Shown in pieces: positions 1 to 7,842 of a stretch of DNA of 21,441 nt (positions are counted from its first letter, which is position 1; every line of letters begins with the position of its first letter). The stretch comes from Patescibacteria group bacterium. Lineage in GTDB: Bacteria; Patescibacteriota; Patescibacteriia; UBA9934. A model generated the notes under the pieces. That model worked only from the letters and a program-made list of their open reading frames with translations, was not told the DNA's origin and did no database searches. Both the position numbers and the translations under genes were made by a program. The DNA lies in contig JAHILS010000008.1 in assembly GCA_018896835.1 (NCBI GenBank), forward strand, positions 1 to 21,441, written 5' to 3'.

Positions 1-17
1 AACCAGACCAAACATCG

Positions 18-90
18 CTGTGGACAAAGATCCGATCTCCGTCCACAGACGCCGAGTTATCCACAACCGAGATCCGATCTCTGTCCACAG
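18..90. repeat. 73-bp repeat, copy 1 (RAYT-flanking, REP-like)
   Basis: The 73 bases match 828-900 exactly. Within the copy the 20-mer GATCCGATCTCCGTCCACAG (29-48) recurs at 71-90 with one change (CCG to CTG), a 42-bp period. Bases 18-48 are an inverted repeat: CTGTGGAC pairs with GTCCACAG and AGATC with GATCT. GAGATC-C-GATCTC (69-81) is a second one. The copy also holds DnaA-box-like nonamers: TTGTCCACA (minus, 19-27), TTATCCACA (57-65) and CTGTCCACA (81-89). It lies just 3' of the transposase gene. REP/BIME elements beside their RAYT gene are the natural comparison; an origin-like role is the alternative. Confidence 0.9.
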
Positions 91-101
91 CCGAGACCTA
101 G

Positions 102-128
102 TCTTGATGATTCGAGATCTTGATGATT
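102..128. repeat. short direct repeat TCTTGATGATT x2
   Basis: TCTTGATGATT occurs at 102-112 and 118-128, separated by CGAGA. It lies between repeat copy 1 and the stop codon of the transposase gene. It may be slippage or part of the element edge; no function can be assigned. Confidence 0.6.
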
Positions 129-133
129 TAAAA

Positions 134-733
134 CTATTTAAATGAAAATTTTCTTGGTACACCGAAGCATACCCAATCCAATAAAAAGTCCTTGAAGTCT
201 TCAATGCTTTTGAATTCTAATTTAACTAATTCGTTGTTAATCATTGTATTGTTTTCAGAAAATAGTCCCCTAATACTCGACCACGGATATTCATATACAA
301 AGTCCATGGCTGACGAGATATCAACAAATCCTTTCTTCCAATTTTTATTTATTAGCTTGAGCGGATTTAAATGAATATAACGATATAAATGAAATAGATA
401 ACTATCAGTTTTTATTTCCTTAGATTTATATCCCGATTCAAACAAAACCCCAGTCCTTCTATATCTATTATTAAAATATATGGTATAGCCTATACCTAAT
501 TTTTGCATAAATTTTGGTAGCCCATATTCAGACCTCTGCTCAACAAGCAAATGGAAATGATTGTCCATCAAACAATACCCCAATATGTCAACGTATTGTT
601 GATAATCATCGCAACGAAAACATCGAATATCCTCTAGCATTTTTATCCTGTCGTAGTGATCCATAAAAATGTCACGCTTATCGGCTCCGCGATTGTAAAT
701 GTGAAAGTAACCATAATGATCTTTGGAATCCAT
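134..733 (-). CDS. REP-associated tyrosine transposase (RAYT, Y1/IS200-like)
   Basis: A 199-aa single-domain Y1 (HUH) transposase of the TnpA_REP/RAYT type, enzymes that nick and join single-stranded DNA at REP hairpins. The metal-binding HUH motif is seen as D57-N-H59-F-H61. The helix expected to carry the nucleophile reads GYTIYFNNRYRRTG (82-95), with Y83 or Y86 as the candidate catalytic tyrosine. The family-typical LYRYIHLNPLK follows, so the protein looks intact. No Shine-Dalgarno sequence precedes the ATG; the region upstream is very AT-rich. The gene stands alone, without tnpB, between two copies of a 73-bp repeat, as expected for RAYTs, which are usually domesticated single-copy genes. 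Family assignment is firm; activity and the link to these repeats are inferred. Confidence 0.93.
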   Translation of the reverse strand: MDSKDHYGYFHIYNRGADKRDIFMDHYDRIKMLEDIRCFRCDDYQQYVDILGYCLMDNHFHLLVEQRSEYGLPKFMQKLGIGYTIYFNNRYRRTGVLFESGYKSKEIKTDSYLFHLYRYIHLNPLKLINKNWKKGFVDISSAMDFVYEYPWSSIRGLFSENNTMINNELVKLEFKSIEDFKDFLLDWVCFGVPRKFSFK

Positions 734-751
734 ATTATTTTATTAATTATT

Positions 752-783
752 AAAAACACTCCCAGCTATTAATAGCAGGAGTG
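752..783 (-). terminator. Rho-independent terminator downstream of the PBP gene
   Basis: On the minus strand CACTCC/GGAGTG arms (757-762, 778-783) enclose a second stem made from GCTATTAATAGC, followed by TTTTT (752-756). It ends the leftward transcript of the penicillin-binding protein unit before the transposase gene. Confidence 0.75.
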
Positions 784-827
784 CATATATTCAATACATC
801 AATAAATTTAACGTCAGTCAAGACCAC

Positions 828-900
828 CTGTGGACAAAGATCCGATCTCCGTCCACAGACGCCGAGTTATCCACAACCGAGATCCGATCTCTGTCCACAG
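828..900. repeat. 73-bp repeat, copy 2 (RAYT-flanking, REP-like)
   Basis: Identical over 73 bp to 18-90, offset 810 bp. It has the same two 20-bp units (839-858, 881-900), the same inverted repeats, and the same DnaA-box-like nonamers (829-837 minus, 867-875, 891-899). Another, CTATCCACA, follows at 905-913. It sits between the PBP stop codon (918) and the terminator at 752-783, so it would be transcribed as part of that 3' untranslated region. Perfect identity points to a recent duplication or continuing homogenisation. Confidence 0.9.
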
Positions 901-917
901 ATCTCTATCCACACTCA

Positions 918-2825
918 CTATCTCGTTGGTGGAATTTCTAGATAATCGAGCATGAACTTGGCGATTTCGCCAAAAATTGGGGCAGCAGTGCTTTCTCCCC
1001 ATTGCGATGTGCGCGGGTGATCAACTCTTACAACCATTACAAAACGTGGATCCTCAACTGGTCCGTATCCGGCAAACGTTCCAATGGTCACGTTGTCTTC
1101 ATATCCACCACCGTCTGTCCTTGCCACCTGCGCCGTTCCTGTCTTGCCGGCAATATAATATCCATCAACGCGGGCATATTTTCCATGTGTTGCTTCCACT
1201 ACCGAAACCATCATGGCACTAACAGTGGTGGCAGTTTTGCTGTCAATAACTTGTCTTACTTTTTTTGGCTGAGTTTCTTCTACAGTTCCGTCGCTATATC
1301 GTTTTTCCTGCACAATGTATGGTTGCATAAGCCAACCACCGTTGGCAATTGCTCCATAGGCCATGGCAATTTGTAAAGCCGTGGCAGTGATACCTTGACC
1401 ATAACTTGCTGTCGCATAATAAATCTCTGAATCCTTGTACAAAGAACTAATATTCCCAGCGTTTTCAGTATCCAACTCAACGCCAGAGAGTGTACCAAAT
1501 CCGAAATCTTCAATGTACTTTGTCATTACCTCCCCGCCCATTTCGCGCATTACATAAATCATTCCCGTGTTTAGTGATTTGTCCAAAACATCAGTCATGG
1601 TCTGCACACCATGGGCTAACAAATCAGAATTACGAATAGTGTACTTATCAATTTTTACTTCACCTAAATCCTCATACGTTTCTGATGGCGTAACTGCACC
1701 AACATCAATCGCGCCCGACATCACCAATGGTTTAAACACCGACCCTGGCTCGTACGCATCAAAAATTGAAGTGTTATTGTAAACCGAGATATCATCAACC
1801 ATGTTGTAAGTCGCTGGGTTAAAGTCTGGAACATTGCACATGGCAATAATTTTTCCAGTCGAGGGTTCGATGATAACAACACTGCCACCGTCAGCTTGAT
1901 ATTTCTCTACTCCTTCTTGCAGTGCCTTGCAGGCAGTGTACTGGATAGTGCGATCGATTGTTAACAAAATATCGCCACCGTCAACTGCCGGATCAAAATC
2001 CCGCCTGCCCACACCAATCCAACTTCCGCCAATATCTGTCACAATATCTAAAAATCCATTTGTTCCAGATAAAAAATCATCAAAGTACCCTTCAATTCCG
2101 TACTGACCAGTCATCGTATCGTCTGAATTTGAAACAAAACCAAAAATATGTCCGCCAACTTTTGTTTCTGGATATGACCTTGCGCCTTTTAAAACATAAT
2201 ATATTCCGTCAAGATTGAGTGCCTGAATTTTATTAAGTTGTGACTCTGAAATGTCTGGCGCAACTGGTTCGTATGGATCATCGTGTTTTGATAAACGATT
2301 ATACAAGAGCTCATACTGGCTTGTGTTATCTTTCTGCTCCTCATCTATCTGCTCGTCTTCTAGGTCACCGAGCTCTTGCTCTAAAGAAAAATCAAGCTCG
2401 GCAAATAAGCCATCAAAAATTCCACCACTTTCTTGATCAGCAACCTGACTAGTTTGATTATCAATCGAAGTTATTTCATATCCAAGGATTTTTGCCAGTG
2501 AATCAGTTGTACTTTTTGGGTCAGTAATTTTTCGGGGATCAGCATACACAAAAGCTCGCAATTCGTTTGTTGACGCAATGTGTTCTGAACCGTCTTTCCA
2601 ATCACTAATAATTATATTTCCGCGCTCGGCAACTAATTCTTGATAAAAGTCGTGCTGGTCTGATGCAAGGTCTTGATAAAATTGCGCGTTCACAACTTGA
2701 AGCATAAAAAGGCGAAAGCAAATTACTGCGCTTAAAAAAATAAAAATTAAGCGCAAAAACTTTATGCGCTTGGAAAATGACGGTATATGTGTGCCGGCCT
2801 GTTGTTTTTTATCATTAACTGGCAT
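918..2825 (-). CDS. ftsI: class B penicillin-binding protein (FtsI/PBP2-type transpeptidase)
   Basis: A 635-aa peptidoglycan D,D-transpeptidase that cross-links cell-wall peptides outside the membrane. There is a short cytoplasmic tail, one membrane anchor (about 21-43), then the PBP dimer domain starting ERGNI (68-72) with an acidic insert rich in Glu and Asp (about 143-166). The transpeptidase domain has all three signature motifs: SVFK (362-365, Ser nucleophile), SLN (417-419) and KTG (561-563). It is the last gene of the leftward run, 37 bp after the oxidoreductase gene. A TAAAAT hexamer (2832-2837) lies 6 nt before the ATG, allowing an internal leaderless transcript. The symbol ftsI is preferred to mrdA because an FtsL-like protein is encoded in the same window, but the two subclasses cannot be separated by eye. 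Confidence 0.92.
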   Translation of the reverse strand: MPVNDKKQQAGTHIPSFSKRIKFLRLIFIFLSAVICFRLFMLQVVNAQFYQDLASDQHDFYQELVAERGNIIISDWKDGSEHIASTNELRAFVYADPRKITDPKSTTDSLAKILGYEITSIDNQTSQVADQESGGIFDGLFAELDFSLEQELGDLEDEQIDEEQKDNTSQYELLYNRLSKHDDPYEPVAPDISESQLNKIQALNLDGIYYVLKGARSYPETKVGGHIFGFVSNSDDTMTGQYGIEGYFDDFLSGTNGFLDIVTDIGGSWIGVGRRDFDPAVDGGDILLTIDRTIQYTACKALQEGVEKYQADGGSVVIIEPSTGKIIAMCNVPDFNPATYNMVDDISVYNNTSIFDAYEPGSVFKPLVMSGAIDVGAVTPSETYEDLGEVKIDKYTIRNSDLLAHGVQTMTDVLDKSLNTGMIYVMREMGGEVMTKYIEDFGFGTLSGVELDTENAGNISSLYKDSEIYYATASYGQGITATALQIAMAYGAIANGGWLMQPYIVQEKRYSDGTVEETQPKKVRQVIDSKTATTVSAMMVSVVEATHGKYARVDGYYIAGKTGTAQVARTDGGGYEDNVTIGTFAGYGPVEDPRFVMVVRVDHPRTSQWGESTAAPIFGEIAKFMLDYLEIPPTR

Positions 2826-2862
2826 GACCCTATTTTACCATAAAGGGCCCATTCACAGGCAA

Positions 2863-4278
2863 TTAACTAACAGCTGGTATTGCCTCGGAATATGTTGGAA
2901 ATGCATGAATCATTGACGAAACATCAGCAAATTTTGCTCTCAGGTGCATACCAAGCGCTAACTCGTGGATAACCTCGCCAGCGCACTCACCTATCATTTG
3001 CGCGCCCATGATCTGACCTGTCTTTTTTTCAATCACCACCTTTAAAAGTCCGCTTCGCTTTCCGCAAGCCACGGCTCGCCCTAGCGCTCCAATGGGAAAT
3101 GATTTTACCTCGACTTTAACGCCAAGCTCTAAGGCTTCTTTTTGAGTTATACCCACCGACGCCACCTCTGGATACACAAACGTCGCTCTTGGCACTACTC
3201 TATTGTCGATCTTTCTCATGGCACTTTTTAATACGCACACATTTCGACCAACGACTTCGCCATCACGATGAGCGGTATGTGTAAATTGCATCTTTCCACT
3301 CGCGTCACCTGCTGTAAAAATATGTTTCACTGAAGTTTGCAAAAAATCATTAACTACAATCTTACCTCTAGTATCTATTTTAACTTTTGCTTTTTCTAAA
3401 TGCAATCCACTAATTTGCGCAACCGTGCCTGCTGAGATTACAACTTGATCAACTAAAATAGTTTTTCTGATTTTTTGTCCTTGCTGATAAGTTAATAATA
3501 TTTTCTTGCCTTGTTGCAATACTGATAAAACTTTTGTATTTGTAAAAACATCAATCCCACTTTTTTGCATCTGGGCTTGCGATAATGCACTTATCTCCCT
3601 ATCCTCTCTGCCTAAAATTTGCGTTAAAACCTCCATCACGCTTACCTTTGTTCCAAGCATGCCAAAAAAAGTAGCGATCTCACACCCAACCGGACCACCT
3701 CCAACTACCACAACCGACTTTGGTCTATGTTTTAAACTTGTGACTTCTTTATATGTTAAATATTTTATTTTTTCTATTCCTTCAATTGGTGGAATTCTAG
3801 GAATAGAACCCGTAGCTATCACTATTTTTGAGGCCCAGAAACGTTGATTGCCAACCTTCACTATGTTGGCTGTTTCAAATTCTGCAAATCCTTTGACTGT
3901 TTTTACTCCTGATTTTTCTAGAAGCCCTGCCAAACGCTTGCCATGCCCAGTAACAGTGTCGACAACTGCTGACTTATATTTCATTATTTCTGGAAACGAA
4001 TATTGCACGAGCGAGCAATGCACCCCGTACAATGAAATTTCGTTCTTAGTAAATTCATATGCCTTAGCACAAGTTATGAGAGCCTTCATTGGCAAACAAG
4101 CGTAATTTGGACATTCACCACCAAGCTCATCGTTATAAATAACGATTACTTTCTTTCCGAACTCGCGAGCAGTTAAAGCCGAACTTAAACCCGCCGATCC
4201 GGCACCAATAACTAAAACATCGCAATTCGTAATTGCTGATTTATTTTGTTTTTTAATCTTTTCCTCCTTCTTTTTCAT
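2863..4278 (-). CDS. FAD-dependent pyridine nucleotide-disulfide oxidoreductase (class I; Lpd/MerA-like)
   Basis: A 471-aa flavoprotein of the dihydrolipoamide dehydrogenase/glutathione reductase/mercuric reductase superfamily. The FAD-binding GAGSAG (25-30) is followed by the redox-active disulfide C56-PNYA-C61; the usual GGTCxNxGCxPSK context is altered to GGECPNYACLPMK. A second Rossmann motif VVVVGGGPVG (about 188-197) binds NAD(P)H, GDAS marks the second FAD contact, and the C-terminal HAFPTYSE gives the His-Glu pair of class I enzymes. No metal-binding N-terminal domain as in many MerA proteins is present. The start lies 3 bp after the stop of the glycosidase-like gene. No E2/E3 complex genes are nearby, so the substrate is open; a general thiol-disulfide role is likelier than pyruvate dehydrogenase. 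Confidence 0.9.
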   Translation of the reverse strand: MKKKEEKIKKQNKSAITNCDVLVIGAGSAGLSSALTAREFGKKVIVIYNDELGGECPNYACLPMKALITCAKAYEFTKNEISLYGVHCSLVQYSFPEIMKYKSAVVDTVTGHGKRLAGLLEKSGVKTVKGFAEFETANIVKVGNQRFWASKIVIATGSIPRIPPIEGIEKIKYLTYKEVTSLKHRPKSVVVVGGGPVGCEIATFFGMLGTKVSVMEVLTQILGREDREISALSQAQMQKSGIDVFTNTKVLSVLQQGKKILLTYQQGQKIRKTILVDQVVISAGTVAQISGLHLEKAKVKIDTRGKIVVNDFLQTSVKHIFTAGDASGKMQFTHTAHRDGEVVGRNVCVLKSAMRKIDNRVVPRATFVYPEVASVGITQKEALELGVKVEVKSFPIGALGRAVACGKRSGLLKVVIEKKTGQIMGAQMIGECAGEVIHELALGMHLRAKFADVSSMIHAFPTYSEAIPAVS

Positions 4279-4281
4279 ACA

Positions 4282-5289
4282 TTACTTTGTATTAAAAAGT
4301 TCAATTGCTGTTTCCCACAACCTCGGCTCTCCACGCTCTTTAAGATAATACCACCACTCAACTCCCCAAACATCAATCTCAGACACTCCAATTTTTTTAG
4401 CAAACTCTAAATTATCAATCATGTCTGCAACCGGGAACATAGAATAAAACTCTTCAATCGGAGTATCGCTCGTTTGGATATCTTCAGGTATCCATGGCTC
4501 CATCTGCAACTCGGAAATAATTACATTTTTTAAAAATGGAGATGCAAGCAATCTTTGCAAAGCATAAAGGCTGGGCGAATGTGGAAATACCATGGCGCCA
4601 ATTTGTTTATTCCAAACCTCTCGATACATACTTACTCCTAAAACATCCAATCCCTTTGCCCGTAAAAACCATAGCGATTGTTCACCGCTTGTTGTTGAGG
4701 AAATAACATGATTTGGATCAAGCTCTCGCACGAGAGCTATTTCGCGGGCATAGCGCTCTGGGTCTGGAGTTAAGCATTCTCCAAAAGGAAAAAATGGTTC
4801 GTTTTCAACCTGCCAGCGCTCAAGCGCTGGATTATCTTTGTACCGATTCACTACAGTTTCCATCATTTCGTAAAATAAATCCTGACTGGCTTGAGTTTCC
4901 AAATCATCAGCCCAATCGGGAACAAAACACTCCGGCCATCTTGGAACTTTTACTCCAATTGCCAGCGTTACACCAACACCGCGTGCGCCAGCACTATTAA
5001 TTAAATAATCAATCTGAGAAAAATCATATTCCCGGGGTGAGCTTTCGATTTCTGTCCAGTAGACTGGAATGCGAACATGCTTAAAATCCATGTCTGTTAA
5101 AACTGCTTCGTAAACCTCTGGCACGTCGAGCCCAAGATATTGGGCATAATAATTTGAGAAAGTAAAACCAAATTCTGGTTCGCTATACTCAGTTAAGAGC
5201 TTAAAAGGTAAAACGGTTATCAAAATCGCAAAAACACAAAAACCAAACCAGCGTAAAATACGAAATATTTTTTTCTTTGTGGGCAACAT
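4282..5289 (-). CDS. membrane-anchored glycoside hydrolase-like TIM-barrel protein (clan GH-A)
   Basis: A 335-aa protein with a basic N-terminus and one hydrophobic segment (about 12-32) that should place the rest outside the membrane. The body looks like a (beta/alpha)8 glycosidase of clan GH-A: an early strand with HVRIPVYWTEIE (71-82), acid/base candidate E164 in WQVENEP (159-165), and nucleophile candidate E260 in VIISELQMEPW (256-266). It also has a late Trp-rich strand DVWGVEWWYY (306-315). This resembles GH5/GH39/GH42-type proteins, but the exact family and sugar are unclear. It lies 9 bp after the membrane-protein gene. The TATAAT at 5298-5303 overlaps that gene's stop codon and ends 8 nt before this ATG. 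A role in trimming surface or host polysaccharide is inference. Confidence 0.78.
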   Translation of the reverse strand: MLPTKKKIFRILRWFGFCVFAILITVLPFKLLTEYSEPEFGFTFSNYYAQYLGLDVPEVYEAVLTDMDFKHVRIPVYWTEIESSPREYDFSQIDYLINSAGARGVGVTLAIGVKVPRWPECFVPDWADDLETQASQDLFYEMMETVVNRYKDNPALERWQVENEPFFPFGECLTPDPERYAREIALVRELDPNHVISSTTSGEQSLWFLRAKGLDVLGVSMYREVWNKQIGAMVFPHSPSLYALQRLLASPFLKNVIISELQMEPWIPEDIQTSDTPIEEFYSMFPVADMIDNLEFAKKIGVSEIDVWGVEWWYYLKERGEPRLWETAIELFNTK

Positions 5290-5297
5290 GAAAACAA

Positions 5298-5303
5298 ATT
5301 ATA
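5298..5303 (-). promoter_or_regulatory. -10-like TATAAT 8 nt before the glycosidase-like start
   Basis: TATAAT overlaps the upstream gene's TAA stop and ends 8 nt before the ATG. A partial -35, TTATCA (5322-5327), lies 18 bp upstream. If used, it would give an almost leaderless internal transcript. The hexamer alone could arise by chance in AT-rich DNA. Confidence 0.4.
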
Positions 5304-6873
5304 TTTCCTCCTTTTTTTCTTTGATAAACGCCAACCACTCCTCCACAAATCGAATAGCAACCTTAAATGGCGACTCGATGATAAAGTCAAAAAAGTAAAT
5401 AAATACGTTAATCTTTGAAACCTTCACGGACAGCCATCGTCCAAAATGAACAATCGGCAAAACAATGATATCAAAAATTGATCCAAATACACCTCTTCTT
5501 TGCGCTGAGAGTAAAATATCGCGGGTTGAACTGCGGATCCTAATGCCAAAGAATGTAACAAGTGAAAGAAAGAATAAGAACAAAGCAATGGAAAAAGCGT
5601 TAAAATTCATCTTATACAAAAATACGCCAATGAGTGAATATATGATTAAAAATATTAATATATATACAATTCCAAAAATAGTTGTCCAAGTACCAAATCT
5701 GTCTTTTTTAATTCTAATATTTAAAAAGTCATGATTTGCGCCAACCACCAACGCCCGCATAGCCGATTTATAATCATCGGCATTTCTGTGTTCTGAAACA
5801 ACAACGGTCATACTAATAAAAGCAAGAAACAACGGATGAAATAGAATATTTACTGCTAGCGGGATGAAATACATTTGACCGTGCACTATTAAATCATATG
5901 GAACTTCGAGAAGAACCGCCAACGTCATCTTGGTTATGAAAAGAAACAAAACAGCACGTACTGCTGTTCTATGTAGTCTTGAACGAAATAATTTTGTTCT
6001 TTGTTTTAAAGACTTCCAAATCGCTCGCCCAAAAAGGTCAGGTTCTTTTGTGACAAACTCTTCAAAGTCTTTTGGATTATCTTCAATAACATCCTGCAAA
6101 ACTCGGAACAGTCCAGCCTGACGACGTAATTTTTGAGAAAGTTTTTCCACCAACGGATGCTCTATTTGCCCATCGATAGTATTAATTACCTTTTGTAATC
6201 CGCTGGCTATTTCATCAATTCTGCTTTTGTGTGACGCTCCAGCCCAGTCTGGGTAATACAAAATCAGAGTTCTATAACGCAATGTTGCCAAGTCAGACTT
6301 AAGTAATGTTTTATGAACCGCAATAAATAATAATAAATCTTTTTGTTCTTCTGTGGCCAGAATGCCCGGATCCCATGCGATGCGGGTCTTCATTTGCTCA
6401 TACATGTAGCTCACTATTAGCTCCTCCTTTTGATGAGAAACTATTGAATACTCCAGCTCAGTTGATAAAGCATCTAAAACCCATTGAAATGAAAATTCTG
6501 GTTTCGGCGTATGTTCAACAGCTTCGAGTAATATTCCGTATTTTAGAAAAATTGGAGAAAGTTCATGAATAAAACTTGTCGGGATTTCTTTATTTGGTAA
6601 ATACTTTGCCCAGACAAGTTCACGTAAAAGATTTTCTGCCATGTCTTCAAGCGGAACATCTCCTCCAAGAAATCGGCGTAAAATTCGCGCGATGGCATTA
6701 CGACGCAAAAGATGGTCTTCTTGATATTCAAGTGTTACCCGCACTTTTTCATACAATGACGCCGCCGTACTAGCCGGCGCACTTACTTCAATGGTTTCCA
6801 TGCCCTCTTGAACCGGGTGACCTACTTTTGAAGAATTTATAGCTTGCGCAAGCGCAATTAATCTTTCTGACAT
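5299..6873 (-). CDS. conserved multi-spanning membrane protein, function unknown
   Basis: A 524-aa protein I cannot assign to a named family. The first 300 residues are soluble-looking, mostly helical and charged (for example EYQEDHLLRRNAIARILRRF, 49-68) and probably cytoplasmic. About four membrane spans follow (near 305-323, 334-360, 397-420 and 424-446), then amphipathic segments (about 461-510) and a Lys/Glu-rich tail. No catalytic motif, ATPase loop or Cys cluster is evident. Large membrane proteins with this N-terminal pattern are, as I recall, frequent in Parcubacteria, but that is not a function. It starts 8 bp after the LOG gene and is 9 bp before the glycosidase gene, so it is probably co-transcribed with them and the PBP, which hints at an envelope role. 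Confidence 0.8.
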   Translation of the reverse strand: MSERLIALAQAINSSKVGHPVQEGMETIEVSAPASTAASLYEKVRVTLEYQEDHLLRRNAIARILRRFLGGDVPLEDMAENLLRELVWAKYLPNKEIPTSFIHELSPIFLKYGILLEAVEHTPKPEFSFQWVLDALSTELEYSIVSHQKEELIVSYMYEQMKTRIAWDPGILATEEQKDLLLFIAVHKTLLKSDLATLRYRTLILYYPDWAGASHKSRIDEIASGLQKVINTIDGQIEHPLVEKLSQKLRRQAGLFRVLQDVIEDNPKDFEEFVTKEPDLFGRAIWKSLKQRTKLFRSRLHRTAVRAVLFLFITKMTLAVLLEVPYDLIVHGQMYFIPLAVNILFHPLFLAFISMTVVVSEHRNADDYKSAMRALVVGANHDFLNIRIKKDRFGTWTTIFGIVYILIFLIIYSLIGVFLYKMNFNAFSIALFLFFLSLVTFFGIRIRSSTRDILLSAQRRGVFGSIFDIIVLPIVHFGRWLSVKVSKINVFIYFFDFIIESPFKVAIRFVEEWLAFIKEKKEEI

Positions 6874-6881
6874 AGTACAGT

Positions 6882-7631
6882 TTAAAAGAAAGTTCTTTCT
6901 TCTGAATCTTTGATTAACTCAAAGGCCTCCTCGGCGGTGTCGACAATAGAAAACAAATTTAAATCTTCTTTGTTGATGGTATGAGTTTTCTCAAACTGGA
7001 TTTTCTCAAGCCAATCATTTAATCCTTCCCAATATTCCCTTCCAACAAGAACGACTGGAAGGCTTTTAGATTTTTTTGTTTGAATAAGAGTAAGGATTTC
7101 AAATAGTTCGTCGATGGTGCCAAATCCTCCTGGAAAATAAACATAGGCCTGAGCCGATGCTGCCAAAATGACCTTGCGTGTAAAAAAGTAATGGAAAGCG
7201 CGTGATAATTTGACGTAAGGATTAATACGCTGTTCGGTTGGAAGTTGGATATTTATACCAACGGACTGACCGCCAGCTTCGTACGCTCCTTTGTTGGCAG
7301 CTTCCATAATTCCAGGGCCACCTCCTGTGACCACTGTAAAACCATGTTTTGCCAACAGCCCACCAAACGCTTCTGCCTCTTTGTACCAATGACTGTCAGG
7401 AGTTACACGCGCTGATCCAAACACAGTAACTTCATTGCTTAGCCCAGAAAGAAATTGAAATCCTTCCACAAACTCGGCCATGATTCTAAAAATACGCCAC
7501 GTAATATCCGACATCCTCGGCGCCTCGCCTGCTAACTTACATGCCTGCTCTTCGTCAGGCGTAAGCGGAATACGTGCGGTGCGTTTTTTGTCTTCTTTTT
7601 TGAGTGAAAGCATAGATATTCTTTGAAACAT
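6882..7631 (-). CDS. LOG-family (TIGR00730-type) Rossmann-fold protein
   Basis: A 249-aa protein of the LOG/'lysine decarboxylase-like' family, whose characterised members are cytokinin-activating phosphoribohydrolases that cleave nucleoside 5'-monophosphates to free base and ribose-5-phosphate. Both signatures are present: GGGPGIMEA (103-111) and PGGFGTIDE (167-175), with the supporting Arg in TRKVIL (R152). In bacteria outside plant associations the role is usually nucleotide salvage or unknown. The ATG at 7631 overlaps a TATAAT (7630-7635). If that is the promoter, translation must begin at Met7 (7613), giving 243 aa. It heads the leftward run that ends with the PBP and lies just after the twin palindromes. 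Confidence 0.9.
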   Translation of the reverse strand: MFQRISMLSLKKEDKKRTARIPLTPDEEQACKLAGEAPRMSDITWRIFRIMAEFVEGFQFLSGLSNEVTVFGSARVTPDSHWYKEAEAFGGLLAKHGFTVVTGGGPGIMEAANKGAYEAGGQSVGINIQLPTEQRINPYVKLSRAFHYFFTRKVILAASAQAYVYFPGGFGTIDELFEILTLIQTKKSKSLPVVLVGREYWEGLNDWLEKIQFEKTHTINKEDLNLFSIVDTAEEAFELIKDSEERTFF

Positions 7632-7671
7632 TATAGCACGAAATCAAAAAACAGTAGGCTCGTCGTGCAAC

Positions 7672-7709
7672 TTCACCCACTTTGGGCCGATCGGCCCAAA
7701 GTGGGTGAA
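7672..7709. repeat. 38-bp perfect palindrome centred on CGATCG
   Basis: A perfect inverted repeat with its centre between 7690 and 7691 (CGATCG core). Each arm contains its own small inverted repeat, CCC-ACTTT-GGG. No T-run follows on either strand. It lies 3' of the DUF2207 gene and just 5' of the LOG gene, so it may act as a transcript-end hairpin or a DNA-level site. Confidence 0.9.
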
Positions 7710-7721
7710 TGCGTCGTAACG

Positions 7722-7755
7722 AAGAAGCCGAACTTCCATGGAAGTTCGGCTTCTT
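7722..7755. repeat. 34-bp perfect palindrome centred on CCATGG
   Basis: A second perfect inverted repeat 12 bp from the previous one, centre 7738/7739. Arms carry the nested inverted repeat GAAG-CCGAA-CTTC. No T-run follows on either strand. The DUF2207 transcript would fold this hairpin first. A third weak stem-loop (GATCT-N6-AGATC) lies near 7785-7800. Confidence 0.9.
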
Positions 7756-7842
7756 AGATGTTCGACTTCTGGAGATTAAACTTCGATCTGTTGATAGATC
7801 CTCTGGTCAATTCAAAAAATGACAAAATATATTAAATCCTCA

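Noticed and set aside
18..900. CRISPR array
   Set aside because: Only two long copies 810 bp apart with a transposase between; no regular spacers and no cas genes.
814..1002. Minus-strand ORF across repeat copy 2 and the PBP 3' end
   Set aside because: It is a frame shadow of the PBP gene running through the repeat; no ribosome binding site or coding-like composition.
7672..7755. Classical Rho-independent terminators at the twin palindromes
   Set aside because: No T-run follows either hairpin on either strand, so they are listed as palindromic repeats.
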